Counted from the first letter of the stretch, positions 1-5,694 are shown. The stretch: 32,872 nucleotides of DNA from Oscillospiraceae bacterium (GCA_022509005.1 JAFLUC010000025.1:1-32872); one strand, 5' to 3'. Notes: a model not told the origin generated them from the letters alone. Numbers and translations: made by a program.

Positions 1-57
1 CTATCACAGAAAGCTGTATTAGTCTATATTTACAGAAAACTTTTCACAGTCTCAACT

Positions 58-96
58 CAAAAGAAAAACCGCATGAATGCAGTGTTCATGCGGTTT
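58..96 (-). terminator. Intrinsic terminator downstream of integrase
   Basis: Perfect 12-bp inverted repeat (arms 66-77 and 85-96, 7-nt loop). Read leftward, the stem is followed by a T-rich tract (TTTTTCTTTT, 61-70 on the plus strand as A's). It would end the leftward lysogeny transcript just past the integrase. It could instead belong to a host gene if the attachment site lies between it and the integrase. Confidence 0.65.
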
Positions 97-111
97 GTAG
101 ATATTCGAATG

Positions 112-128
112 ATTATCTCTTTGATAAT
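112..128. promoter_or_regulatory. Operator-like palindrome, same arms as the repressor operators
   Basis: ATTATC-TCTTT-GATAAT. The 6-bp arms and the 5-nt spacing are identical to the perfect operator at 2995-3015. On the minus strand it matches the 17-bp operator core at 15 of 17 positions. It lies beyond the 3' end of the integrase, so it might be a distant auxiliary operator or a chance AT-rich match. Confidence 0.35.
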
Positions 129-150
129 TGTAAATCCCGTAACCATGCCA

Positions 151-191
151 CTTTGAACATCTAATGTTTGAAACGTGTTAGAAGTTCAAAG
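151..191. repeat. Imperfect inverted repeat, candidate integrase core (att) site
   Basis: Arms 151-164 and 178-191 pair at 13 of 14 positions around a 13-nt centre that itself contains GTTTGAAAC. The right arm overlaps the integrase stop codon (186-188). No T-tract follows on either strand, which argues against a terminator. Position next to the integrase end suits an attL core, but the partner attR is outside the window, so this is inference. Confidence 0.3.
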
Positions 192-1262
192 CTTGTTTAA
201 TTCCGCTTTTAACTTTTCAAATTCTATGTGTGAATATACTTGTTCACCAATACCTTTACCACTATGACCTTGTATTTTGCGCCGCATAGCTTCATCAAGT
301 TGCTTTTCATGCCACATGGTAGTGAATGTGTGCCGGGTGTCATCCGGCGTATGCTCTTTGGTTATACCCTTATCATTCGTATATTGAAGTATTCCCATAT
401 CCTGTAATAACGGTGTCCAATAGCTATCGACATACTGTGCGTGGTTTGTATCGAATCTGAAGTTTCTACCATTCAACTGTGTTATTAAGTATTCAGTACC
501 TTTATCATGCCATTGTTTGAAGAATGGATATACTTTTTCATGTATCGGAACTTTACGAACCGCATTATCATTTTTACCTTTATCAATATAAAAGGATCGT
601 TCTTCAAGGTTTACACGATCACGCTTGACATTAAATAATTCACCCGGTCTAACGCCTGAATATATCAACATGAGTATTAACCGCACATATATATTATCAG
701 GCTTTTCAGACCAATTCCAAAGAACCTTTATTTCATCATCTGTAAATCGGTAATGTTTATCGCTCTTGGTCGGTTTTCCTATATCTAAAAATTCAACCTT
801 GTGGTGATCTTTTCCGATAATATCATTCAATACCGCATAATCAAATACTTGGCTTAACATTATTTTTAGCTTCTTCAGTGTGGGGTAATTCTTACCTGAA
901 TTATCCACAACAGACTGTAAATGAAGTAGCTTAATATCTATCATTTTCAAGTCTTTTATCCTATCACAGAGCTTGTAAGAAGCCTTATACCCATTAATAT
1001 TTGAACGACTGATATTTTCAAATTTACGTTCAGACCATTTCTCATATACTTCCGCAAAGGTCATTTTGGATTGTAAACTATAAGGATTTTTATTGTACTC
1101 AGCGAGTGCAATCAATCCTTCTTCTCTTGTTTCATAATATCCAATAATGGTATATAGCCTTTTTGCGTCAGAATCATAACCTGTTGTTTTTTGTGCAACG
1201 TAGGGTTTTCTTCTATTGCCGGATAACTTATATACCGAACCGAATCCATTCGGTAATTTCAT
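186..1262 (-). CDS. int: Tyrosine recombinase (phage integrase)
   Basis: Site-specific recombinase that would integrate and excise the prophage. The N-terminus (about residues 6-62, GFGSVYKLSGNRRKPYV) looks like an AP2-type arm-binding domain, followed by a SAM-like core-binding domain (about 66-165) and the catalytic domain. Catalytic candidates are R205 (SGVRPGEL), K237, R310 (DDTRHTF), H333 (QGHSG) and the nucleophile Y343 (QVYSH). The position that is usually the first His of HxxR is Asp (D307). Length of 358 residues is normal. The start at 1262 has an AAAGGAG site at a suitable distance. Last gene of the leftward lysogeny cluster, ending at a possible att site. Confidence 0.95.
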   Translation of the reverse strand: MKLPNGFGSVYKLSGNRRKPYVAQKTTGYDSDAKRLYTIIGYYETREEGLIALAEYNKNPYSLQSKMTFAEVYEKWSERKFENISRSNINGYKASYKLCDRIKDLKMIDIKLLHLQSVVDNSGKNYPTLKKLKIMLSQVFDYAVLNDIIGKDHHKVEFLDIGKPTKSDKHYRFTDDEIKVLWNWSEKPDNIYVRLILMLIYSGVRPGELFNVKRDRVNLEERSFYIDKGKNDNAVRKVPIHEKVYPFFKQWHDKGTEYLITQLNGRNFRFDTNHAQYVDSYWTPLLQDMGILQYTNDKGITKEHTPDDTRHTFTTMWHEKQLDEAMRRKIQGHSGKGIGEQVYSHIEFEKLKAELNKL

Positions 1263-1292
1263 AAAAATACACTCCTTTTCTTGATTTAGGTA

Positions 1293-1321
1293 TTGAAATT
1301 AGAGTGTTTTTATGATAAAAT
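1293..1321 (+). promoter_or_regulatory. Candidate rightward promoter
   Basis: TTGAAA (1293-1298), 17-bp spacer, TAAAAT (1316-1321) with an extended -10 TG at 1313-1314 in the form TGATAAAAT. It points away from the integrase start and would produce a very short RNA ending at the terminator at 1367-1400. The same TGATAAAAT occurs in inverted orientation in the right arm of the surrounding repeat. Confidence 0.4.
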
Positions 1322-1362
1322 AATTCTTGGGTTAGATGTTATTTTATCATAAGTAACACTCT
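1301..1362. repeat. Long inverted repeat upstream of integrase
   Basis: Left arm 1301-1323 and right arm 1339-1362 are near-perfect inverted copies (one bulge and one mismatch) around a 15-nt loop. Both arms contain TGATAAAAT on opposite strands. It lies in the integrase 5' leader and could be an operator, a leader hairpin controlling integrase, or a pair of facing promoters. Confidence 0.6.
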
Positions 1363-1400
1363 TTATATCTCCGGCTGTTGGCGCAGTCGGGGATTTTTTT
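1328..1400 (+). ncRNA. Possible ~70-nt small RNA
   Basis: Inferred only from a rightward promoter-like sequence (1293-1321) and a strong rightward terminator (1367-1400), with no ORF between and no rightward gene nearby. Its 5' part would be complementary to the integrase leader, and its 3' end reaches the last codon of the lipoprotein gene. No known RNA family is recognised. Confidence 0.25.
1367..1400 (+). terminator. Intrinsic terminator, rightward
   Basis: 11-bp stem with two G-T pairs (arms 1367-1377 and 1384-1394, loop TTGGCG), followed by seven T's (1394-1400). It is oriented rightward although the flanking genes run leftward, so it ends an RNA starting between here and the integrase, or shields the lysogeny genes from rightward readthrough. 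Confidence 0.7.
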
Positions 1401-1848
1401 ATTGTTCAAGTCTTAAGATATCGTTATAAAAAATTAATACGGTATTATCCAATTGTTCAACCAATAAATCCCTGTTTCGCTCCAACGCAGGTTGAATATC
1501 ATCCATAGTTTCTGAGCTCTCAACAGTTTGCTTATATGAAGCAACTAGAACATCTATTTCGTCTTGCCTTATTTTCAAATCTGATAATTCTTTATCGGTT
1601 AATTTTTTTGGTTCTACACCTTGCCGCTCACAGGCTTTTTTAGCATATTCTATACGCTGCTCTTGAGTGGAGGCATTTAAAGCTTTATTCATTAAATCGG
1701 GGACACTTTCGTTTGAATTGTATGTATCGTTGATATTGGCGCTCGTTGCTGTTGGTGTTGGTGACGGCGAAGGTTCATGTTCGCTGCCGCACCCGGCAAG
1801 AGTTAGCAGTGATAATACCACTAACACAACTAATAATGTTTTTCTCAT
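1399..1848 (-). CDS. Small secreted lipoprotein, function unknown
   Basis: 149 residues with a typical lipoprotein signal: basic start, a hydrophobic stretch (about residues 5-17) and lipobox LAGC with Cys20 as the lipidated residue. A Pro/Ser/Thr linker (PSPSPTPT, about 27-34) leads to a charged, helix-rich domain (about 50-149). It should be anchored on the outer face of the membrane. It sits 35 bp downstream of the ImmA-like gene in the lysogeny operon, so it is probably made in the lysogen. Lipoproteins at this position in other Gram-positive prophages (Ltp of phage TP-J34) block superinfection; that role here is inference, and no Ltp repeat is evident. An AAAGGATG site precedes the ATG. 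Confidence 0.85.
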   Translation of the reverse strand: MRKTLLVVLVVLSLLTLAGCGSEHEPSPSPTPTATSANINDTYNSNESVPDLMNKALNASTQEQRIEYAKKACERQGVEPKKLTDKELSDLKIRQDEIDVLVASYKQTVESSETMDDIQPALERNRDLLVEQLDNTVLIFYNDILRLEQ

Positions 1849-1883
1849 AATATCATCCTTTCTTTTTATATGTAAGGAGTATA

Positions 1884-2465
1884 TTACTCCTTGTTTTGCT
1901 TTATATAGTCAGTGAAATTATTATACACCCGCCTTTCCAATGGACTTGTCAAGAACTTATTTCTTTTGTACAGCTCTCTCATACGATTAGCTCGTAGCTC
2001 TGCTGCTTGGTAGCTTATTTCACAAGCCTCTTTTATTTCTTCCGGTGTGTGCAAGTCCAATCCCAAAAGCACACACGCCGGAGCTAACAAGCGGCTTGCG
2101 AAAATATCTGCTTCTGTTTCAATCTGCGGCTTATCGGTATTGATAGTTCGTGCATGGTGCCCGCCTTTGAGAGGGTGTCCTAAAAATATATGACCTAATT
2201 CATGGGCTATTGTGAACCGTGCTCGTTCTTTCGACATTGTATCATCATAAATAATATACCACTTATCACCTCTCAAAACGCTTGTGCCTATTTCGCCGTT
2301 GGTCAGTTTTTGTACAATGCTGTTTTTTAATATTTTTATTCCTGCACCGGTAGCAATTGAAATAACATTAATTGGCAGGGAATTTATATTATAATCAATT
2401 AAAACCTGCCATGCGCTATCGCGTGCGTATTTATATCGTCCATATGATTCATACGACTTATTCAT
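1884..2465 (-). CDS. ImmA/IrrE-family metallopeptidase
   Basis: Zinc peptidase with the motif HELGH (His88, Glu89, His92) and a probable third ligand Glu118 in the sequence ETEADIFASRLL, the standard ImmA/IrrE (M78) layout. In ICEBs1 and related phages this protease cleaves the partner XRE repressor when the SOS response or another signal appears, relieving repression. The repressor gene is directly upstream (stop at 2517, 51 bp gap), which supports that pairing. The ATG at 2465 has a good GAGGTGATT site. 193 residues, slightly longer than the core domain; the C-terminal 60 residues are helical with no recognised motif. Confidence 0.93.
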   Translation of the reverse strand: MNKSYESYGRYKYARDSAWQVLIDYNINSLPINVISIATGAGIKILKNSIVQKLTNGEIGTSVLRGDKWYIIYDDTMSKERARFTIAHELGHIFLGHPLKGGHHARTINTDKPQIETEADIFASRLLAPACVLLGLDLHTPEEIKEACEISYQAAELRANRMRELYKRNKFLTSPLERRVYNNFTDYIKQNKE

Positions 2466-2516
2466 TAAATCACCTCGGGAATATCATTCCCTAAGTGAAA
2501 TTTAATATTTTAGAAA

Positions 2517-2942
2517 TTACAGGTCATCATCGCTCGTAACACCTGGTGCATTTTCTAATATGTCTAACTCTTCGGCTGACATCTCTATAATCTGTGGCGG
2601 AGTGTGATTTTCGCTTCTTGCAGCACGCCAAACATATCTTGGCTCATTATCAATATCCAACATTTTGTTTATTGCCGGCTGCATATCAGGGTGTTCTCGG
2701 TATGCGGTTATCAGTTTTTTATCAGAGTCATTCCATAACTGTCTTCGAAGCCCAAGAAGTTCGTTAGCATCGGCGTCAAGAATTTTAAGAATTTCTGAAA
2801 ACATAAAGAAGTCAGGCTCGCGTTTATCCTTTTCCCAATAGTTTAATCTTGTAGGAGTTATATTTAAAAGTTCCGCAAGCTTTTTTTGAGAAAGTCCTTT
2901 CTTTTCACGAGCAGCAACTAATCTTTTTCCAAATCCATCCAT
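2517..2942 (-). CDS. XRE-family lysogeny repressor (ImmR/cI-like)
   Basis: 141 residues. The N-terminus (about residues 4-62) is an XRE helix-turn-helix with the recognisable turn LSQKKLAELLNITPTRLNYWE. The C-terminus lacks the S24 peptidase Ser/Lys pair of CI/LexA repressors and instead carries the VWRAARS element and acidic tail seen in repressors paired with ImmA proteases. The start at 2942 was chosen because AGGAGGTA lies 5 bp upstream; a longer frame reaching 3023 has no such site and would run through the operators. It should bind the palindromes at 2976-3085, shutting the rightward promoter and tuning its own. Confidence 0.92.
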   Translation of the reverse strand: MDGFGKRLVAAREKKGLSQKKLAELLNITPTRLNYWEKDKREPDFFMFSEILKILDADANELLGLRRQLWNDSDKKLITAYREHPDMQPAINKMLDIDNEPRYVWRAARSENHTPPQIIEMSAEELDILENAPGVTSDDDL

Positions 2943-2961
2943 AACACTACCTCCTATATTC

Positions 2962-2990
2962 AATATACACCATTTATTATCATTTGTCAA
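2962..2990 (-). promoter_or_regulatory. Leftward lysogeny promoter
   Basis: On the minus strand TTGACA (2985-2990), 17-bp spacer and TATATT (2962-2967). Predicted transcription start is near 2955, leaving a leader of only about 13 nt before the repressor ATG. The -35 box lies inside a degenerate operator copy, which fits repressor autoregulation. Confidence 0.8.
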
Positions 2991-3085
2991 TATAAAATTA
3001 TCAAAATGATAATTTTTCCCCAAAAAGGTATTGACAAATAAGCAAAAGGGTAATATAATATATCTATAATTAGCAAAATGCTAAT
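2976..3085. promoter_or_regulatory. Array of four repressor operator-like sites
   Basis: Two strong palindromes share the pattern ATTAnC-AAAAT-GnTAAT: one at 2995-3015 (9-bp arms) and one at 3069-3085 (7-bp arms). A third copy at 3038-3054 matches the 3069 copy at 14 of 17 positions, and a shortened one lies at 2976-2991. Centres are about 22, 41 and 31 bp apart, near whole helical turns. They cover the leftward -35 box, the gap between promoters, the rightward spacer and the rightward start point. Binding by the repressor at 2517-2942 is inferred from position. Confidence 0.75.
3031..3059 (+). promoter_or_regulatory. Rightward early promoter
   Basis: TTGACA (3031-3036), 17-bp spacer and TATAAT (3054-3059), a full consensus promoter. 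Operator-like sites lie in its spacer and directly over its start region, so it should be strong and repressed in the lysogen. It is the only clear promoter found that can serve the rightward early genes. Confidence 0.88.
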
Positions 3086-3120
3086 ACGCTTGAAAGTGGG
3101 GTGAGGCGGTGATTATTCCT

Positions 3121-3273
3121 ATGATTTATCCGGAAGCCTTCATGACTTCTATAAAACCAAATACAGATGATAAGTTGACGGGAGAAAAACAAAAGAGCGT
3201 CCCGAATACGAAATCCGACGCTCTTGACGAAGGCACAATATCAAAAGATGCTATTCAGCCTGAAAACCGATAG
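3121..3273 (+). CDS. Possible 50-residue early protein
   Basis: First ORF after the rightward promoter. ATG at 3121 is preceded by AGGCGGTGAT at a good distance; an in-frame GTG at 3109 is less likely. The product is short, hydrophilic and rich in Lys, Asp and Asn, with no recognised domain. Its 3' half overlaps the terminator of the leftward gene 3251-3601 and the last 23 bp of that gene, so part of its sequence is constrained for another reason. It might be only a leader of the early transcript. Confidence 0.4.
   Translation: MIYPEAFMTSIKPNTDDKLTGEKQKSVPNTKSDALDEGTISKDAIQPENR
3184..3225 (-). terminator. Intrinsic terminator of the leftward gene 3251-3601
   Basis: 9-bp perfect stem (arms 3193-3201 and 3217-3225, 15-nt loop). 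Read leftward it runs into TTTTGTTTTT. Read rightward there is no T-tract, so it should stop only leftward RNA and let the early transcript pass. Confidence 0.75.
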
Positions 3274-3601
3274 ACCGGCGAGGCTCTTCTGGATTTGGAC
3301 GCTCAACGGCGCATAGCATAAAATTTAACTGGTTAATATGCTGAATAAGTTGAGCACGGGAACCATCAGGTAATAATCCGTAAAAGCAAATTAAACACGG
3401 ATTTTTATATGATATTTGCCCTACGGTGAGCGTTATGGAATGCCCGAATGATGCTAATTGTAACCCAACATTTTTAGAATTATCGAGACAGCTTTCAAAA
3501 AGTTGGATTTCTTTTTTAAGATGTAAGTACACATCTCTGGCATTCGCGCTCCCGACTGGGGCTGCGTTTTCAACAGCACGAATCATATCGTTTACACTCA
3601 T
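3251..3601 (-). CDS. Phage protein of unknown function, antisense within the early region
   Basis: 116 residues from the ATG at 3601, which has GGAGGTGATT upstream; the frame extends further to 3649 without a site. It has its own leftward promoter (3621-3649) and its own terminator (3184-3225), so it is a single-gene unit facing the early transcript. No domain is certain; the small size, a Cys-containing beta-like centre (NPCLICFYGLL) and lysogeny-region setting recall DUF6173-type phage proteins, which is a weak match from memory. Since its transcription does not depend on the early promoter, it may be made in the lysogen and shut down by antisense transcription when the early promoter fires. 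Confidence 0.75.
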   Translation of the reverse strand: MSVNDMIRAVENAAPVGSANARDVYLHLKKEIQLFESCLDNSKNVGLQLASFGHSITLTVGQISYKNPCLICFYGLLPDGSRAQLIQHINQLNFMLCAVERPNPEEPRRSIGFQAE

Positions 3602-3620
3602 TACAATCACCTCCACGGTG

Positions 3621-3649
3621 ATTATAGCACAAAAAGACAAAATTTGCAA
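3621..3649 (-). promoter_or_regulatory. Leftward promoter for gene 3251-3601
   Basis: On the minus strand TTGCAA (3644-3649), 17-bp spacer and TATAAT (3621-3626). Start predicted near 3614, 13 nt before the ATG. None of the ATTAnC/GnTAAT operator palindromes overlaps it, so it looks independent of the phage repressor. Confidence 0.75.
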
Positions 3650-3682
3650 GAAAATGATTAAAGATTGGAGGTGAACTTAAAA

Positions 3683-3877
3683 ATGTTTAGAAATTTGGAA
3701 GCTGAACAGGCTCGTAGTGGACTGACAAATCAGCGAGTTGCTGACAAAATAGGAATTTCGCGTAGCTCATACGAACACAAAAAGAAAACAGGCAAGTTTT
3801 ATTTGTCGGAAATTTTTAAGTTATGCGAATTGTTCAATTGTGAGTTCCTGTATTTATTTGCCAAAGATGCAGCATAA
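3683..3877 (+). CDS. Small XRE-type DNA-binding protein (Cro-like position)
   Basis: 64 residues and almost entirely one helix-turn-helix: LTNQRVADKIGISRSSYEHK at about residues 14-33, then the C-terminal helices of the fold. ATG at 3683 has GGAGGTG 9 bp upstream; an in-frame TTG at 3665 overlaps that site and is rejected. It is the first DNA-binding gene of the rightward region and so takes the place of Cro, although the leftward gene 3251-3601 separates it from the operators. Target sites are not known. Confidence 0.85.
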   Translation: MFRNLEAEQARSGLTNQRVADKIGISRSSYEHKKKTGKFYLSEIFKLCELFNCEFLYLFAKDAA

Positions 3878-3916
3878 TCAGGGATGAAAACAAATCAGCA
3901 TAGGAGGTAGAGAAAT

Positions 3917-4351
3917 ATGGGAAGATGTGAATCAGCCAAGATTGTTAAGATAATTGAAGTGAAATTTGTAAAAGGATCAGGAGTAAAAAACGATCCGACA
4001 CACGAAGTCACAGAGTACTGGACTTTAGACGGAGTAAAGATTGCAGAAATAGATGAATGGGCGAAGCTTAATTCAGAGCCGAAAAATGAGGATATTCCGG
4101 ATTTAGTCAATGCTGAAAACAATTGCCGTAATCGGTTAATCGATTGTTGTTTCAATAATATTGAGGCAGAGCGAGCAAGATGCGGAATGACAGTAGAAGT
4201 TCTTACAAATCATTTGGGCGTAACAAGAAAAACATATTATAACTGGTGCAATAAAGGATCCATTCCAAGAGAAAAGCTTGAAAAAATGGCTGATCTTTTT
4301 GAGACAACAACAGACTATCTGTTAGGACATACAATAGTAAAATCAGCATAG
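3917..4351 (+). CDS. Two-part protein: small phage domain fused to XRE helix-turn-helix
   Basis: 144 residues. The N-terminal part (about 8-52) has the pattern KGSGVKNDPTHEVTEYWTLD, which matches a family of tiny stand-alone phage proteins with a G.G...DP..EV..YW..DG core and unknown function. The C-terminal part (about 82-140) is an XRE helix-turn-helix (MTVEVLTNHLGVTRKTYYNW) closely resembling the neighbour at 3683-3877. The fusion is intact in frame with AGGAGG before the ATG at 3917. Probably an early regulator; which DNA it binds is unknown. Confidence 0.8.
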   Translation: MGRCESAKIVKIIEVKFVKGSGVKNDPTHEVTEYWTLDGVKIAEIDEWAKLNSEPKNEDIPDLVNAENNCRNRLIDCCFNNIEAERARCGMTVEVLTNHLGVTRKTYYNWCNKGSIPREKLEKMADLFETTTDYLLGHTIVKSA

Positions 4352-4366
4352 GAGGAGGTGATACAA

Positions 4367-4600
4367 ATGTCCGAAGTTAAAATACACAGCGTTCTGTCGG
4401 CGGATTACTCTAAGGAGTATAAGGATTTTGTATTTGAATACATAACAATGAAAAGACACAAAGACAAGGATGTCGAGACATTCGACGAAGATTTTCACGC
4501 CGCTTTATGTGCAGAACATGAAAGAGCTTTTAAGCACGGCTTTTTAACCGCAATAAAAATATTAGGCGGCAATTTTGAAGCATTTTTAACGAATATGTAA
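4367..4600 (+). CDS. Small early protein, function unknown
   Basis: 77 residues, starting at the ATG at 4367 behind an excellent GGAGGAGGTGAT site; an in-frame GTG at 4358 lies within that site. Charged N-terminus and a C-terminal helix (ERAFKHGFLTAIKILGG) that resembles the ends of many small Clostridia phage proteins, including its neighbour at 5029-5253. No catalytic motif. The 15-bp gap to the previous gene suggests cotranscription. Confidence 0.75.
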   Translation: MSEVKIHSVLSADYSKEYKDFVFEYITMKRHKDKDVETFDEDFHAALCAEHERAFKHGFLTAIKILGGNFEAFLTNM

Positions 4601-4629
4601 GTAAACTAAATGAAAGGAGTTTTGAAAAA

Positions 4630-5028
4630 ATGTTTGCAAAGCGTATGAAAGAAGCTATGCAGAATAGCGGCATCAATCAGAAGCAGCTATGTGAAATTAC
4701 CGGATTATCAAAATCCGGCATCAGTCAGTATTGTTCCGGCAAAAACAAGCCAGGCGAAGCTACACTAAAGCAGATTGCCAATGCGCTGAACGTATCGGTG
4801 GAATGGCTGATAGAAGACGATACACAGACCGGGAATATCTTACCCGTCAATAACCTTTCTCTTGAAGTAGCAGCAAAGCTCATGGGAGTGGGCAGGCAGT
4901 TTATAAGAGAGGGCTTAAAGAGAGGTACATTGCCTATAGGAACAGCAGTCAAGTTTCCTTCCGGTAAGTACAGATACTACATAAGCGTGAAGAAATTCAC
5001 GGAGTTCACAGGAATCGAGGTGGCATAG
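4630..5028 (+). CDS. Regulator with XRE domain and second, excisionase-like DNA-binding domain
   Basis: 132 residues. Residues about 3-63 form an XRE helix-turn-helix (INQKQLCEITGLSKSGISQY). After a linker (about 64-75), residues about 76-132 (LSLEVAAKLMGVGRQFIREG, then GKYRYYISVKKFTEFTG) look like the stand-alone helix-turn-helix proteins common in Clostridia phages, with a shape similar to MerR/excisionase proteins. It could act as an early regulator, as the excisionase partner of the integrase, or both. AAAGGAG precedes the ATG; the stop abuts the next ATG at 5029. Confidence 0.85.
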   Translation: MFAKRMKEAMQNSGINQKQLCEITGLSKSGISQYCSGKNKPGEATLKQIANALNVSVEWLIEDDTQTGNILPVNNLSLEVAAKLMGVGRQFIREGLKRGTLPIGTAVKFPSGKYRYYISVKKFTEFTGIEVA

Positions 5029-5253
5029 ATGGATATTGCTGATATTATTGAGAGCATCGCAATCAAGCTTGCTGAGGATGATTCTTTTTCAGAATTGGAA
5101 CGTGATTTTGATACCAAATACATACCACAGAATGAGCCTTCGGAAATAGAAAATGATTTTTTACTTGTATGTTCAGATACATATGCAAGAGGCGTAAAAA
5201 ACGGAATTAAAGCAGGTGTGAAGATGGTATTTGATTTGATGAGGCTATGTTAA
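5029..5253 (+). CDS. Small early protein, function unknown
   Basis: 74 residues, acidic N-terminal two thirds and a C-terminal helix (YARGVKNGIKAGVKMVFDL) similar in pattern to the 4367-4600 product and to DUF6809-like phage proteins; the match is weak. It starts at the base after the preceding stop codon, with GAGGTGG in the preceding gene serving as ribosome binding site, so translation is likely coupled. Confidence 0.7.
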   Translation: MDIADIIESIAIKLAEDDSFSELERDFDTKYIPQNEPSEIENDFLLVCSDTYARGVKNGIKAGVKMVFDLMRLC

Positions 5254-5268
5254 GTAAGGAGTGTAACA

Positions 5269-5631
5269 ATGATAAGTAGTATCGGTTTTCAAACACTGGC
5301 GATTCATGCCAGCATGATAATTACATTCGCGGCGGTCGTTGTCCGGCGACAAAAGCGCGAGCGTGAGGCGGCAGAGACCCGTGAGATGCATAAGGCGGCA
5401 TATGATGCCGAAATTGAACAAGTCGGAGAACGTGTTAAGCGTCAGATGATGGCTGCAGTGGCAGTAAACGCGCCGTTACAGATACCGTTGCAAAATAAGG
5501 CTCGACAGCGATGGATTCCCGGACGAAAGGGAATGAGCATTACCGAGGCTGAGTTTAAAATTCTATGCGGAGGTGAGAGCGGAAAAAATAAAAATGCGCC
5601 CTTATATAAGAGCGCAAACGGCATACTATGA
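5269..5631 (+). CDS. Small membrane-anchored protein, function unknown
   Basis: 120 residues. A short hydrophobic segment (about residues 8-25, ending in AAVVV) is followed at once by RRQKRERE, so a single N-terminal membrane anchor with the bulk in the cytoplasm is likely. The rest is a charged helix (about 30-62) and a basic tail. No family recognised. A ribosome binding site (AAGGAG) lies before the ATG. Its last codons overlap two palindromes (5595-5616 and 5619-5671), so its C-terminus may be shaped by DNA or RNA structure. Confidence 0.65.
   Translation: MISSIGFQTLAIHASMIITFAAVVVRRQKREREAAETREMHKAAYDAEIEQVGERVKRQMMAAVAVNAPLQIPLQNKARQRWIPGRKGMSITEAEFKILCGGESGKNKNAPLYKSANGIL
5595..5616. 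repeat. 22-bp near-perfect palindrome
   Basis: TGCGC-C-CTTATATAAG-A-GCGCA: 10 of 11 base pairs match, the exception being one C/A pair. It lies in the end of the 5269-5631 gene, two bases before a longer inverted repeat. No T-tract follows; DNA-binding site is more likely than terminator. Confidence 0.6.
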
Positions 5632-5671
5632 TATACCCAAACTAACAATTATAGTATATCATAGTATGCCG
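5619..5671. repeat. 18-bp perfect inverted repeat before the recombination genes
   Basis: Arms 5619-5636 and 5654-5671 are perfect inverted copies (GGCATACTATGATATAC in the left arm) around a 17-nt loop. The left arm carries the stop codon of the upstream gene. It would form a very stable RNA hairpin, yet lacks a T-tract, so an RNA-processing or attenuation element or a protein-binding site are both possible. Confidence 0.8.
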
Positions 5672-5694
5672 GAAAATTCAAGGACTAATTTTAG

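Noticed and set aside
1740-1780. Short tandem DNA repeat in the lipoprotein gene
   Set aside because: Simply encodes the Pro/Ser/Thr linker; too short and irregular for a regulatory repeat.
2943-3023. Longer repressor start
   Set aside because: Would translate through the operators and leftward promoter; the start at 2942 has a perfect AGGAGGT.
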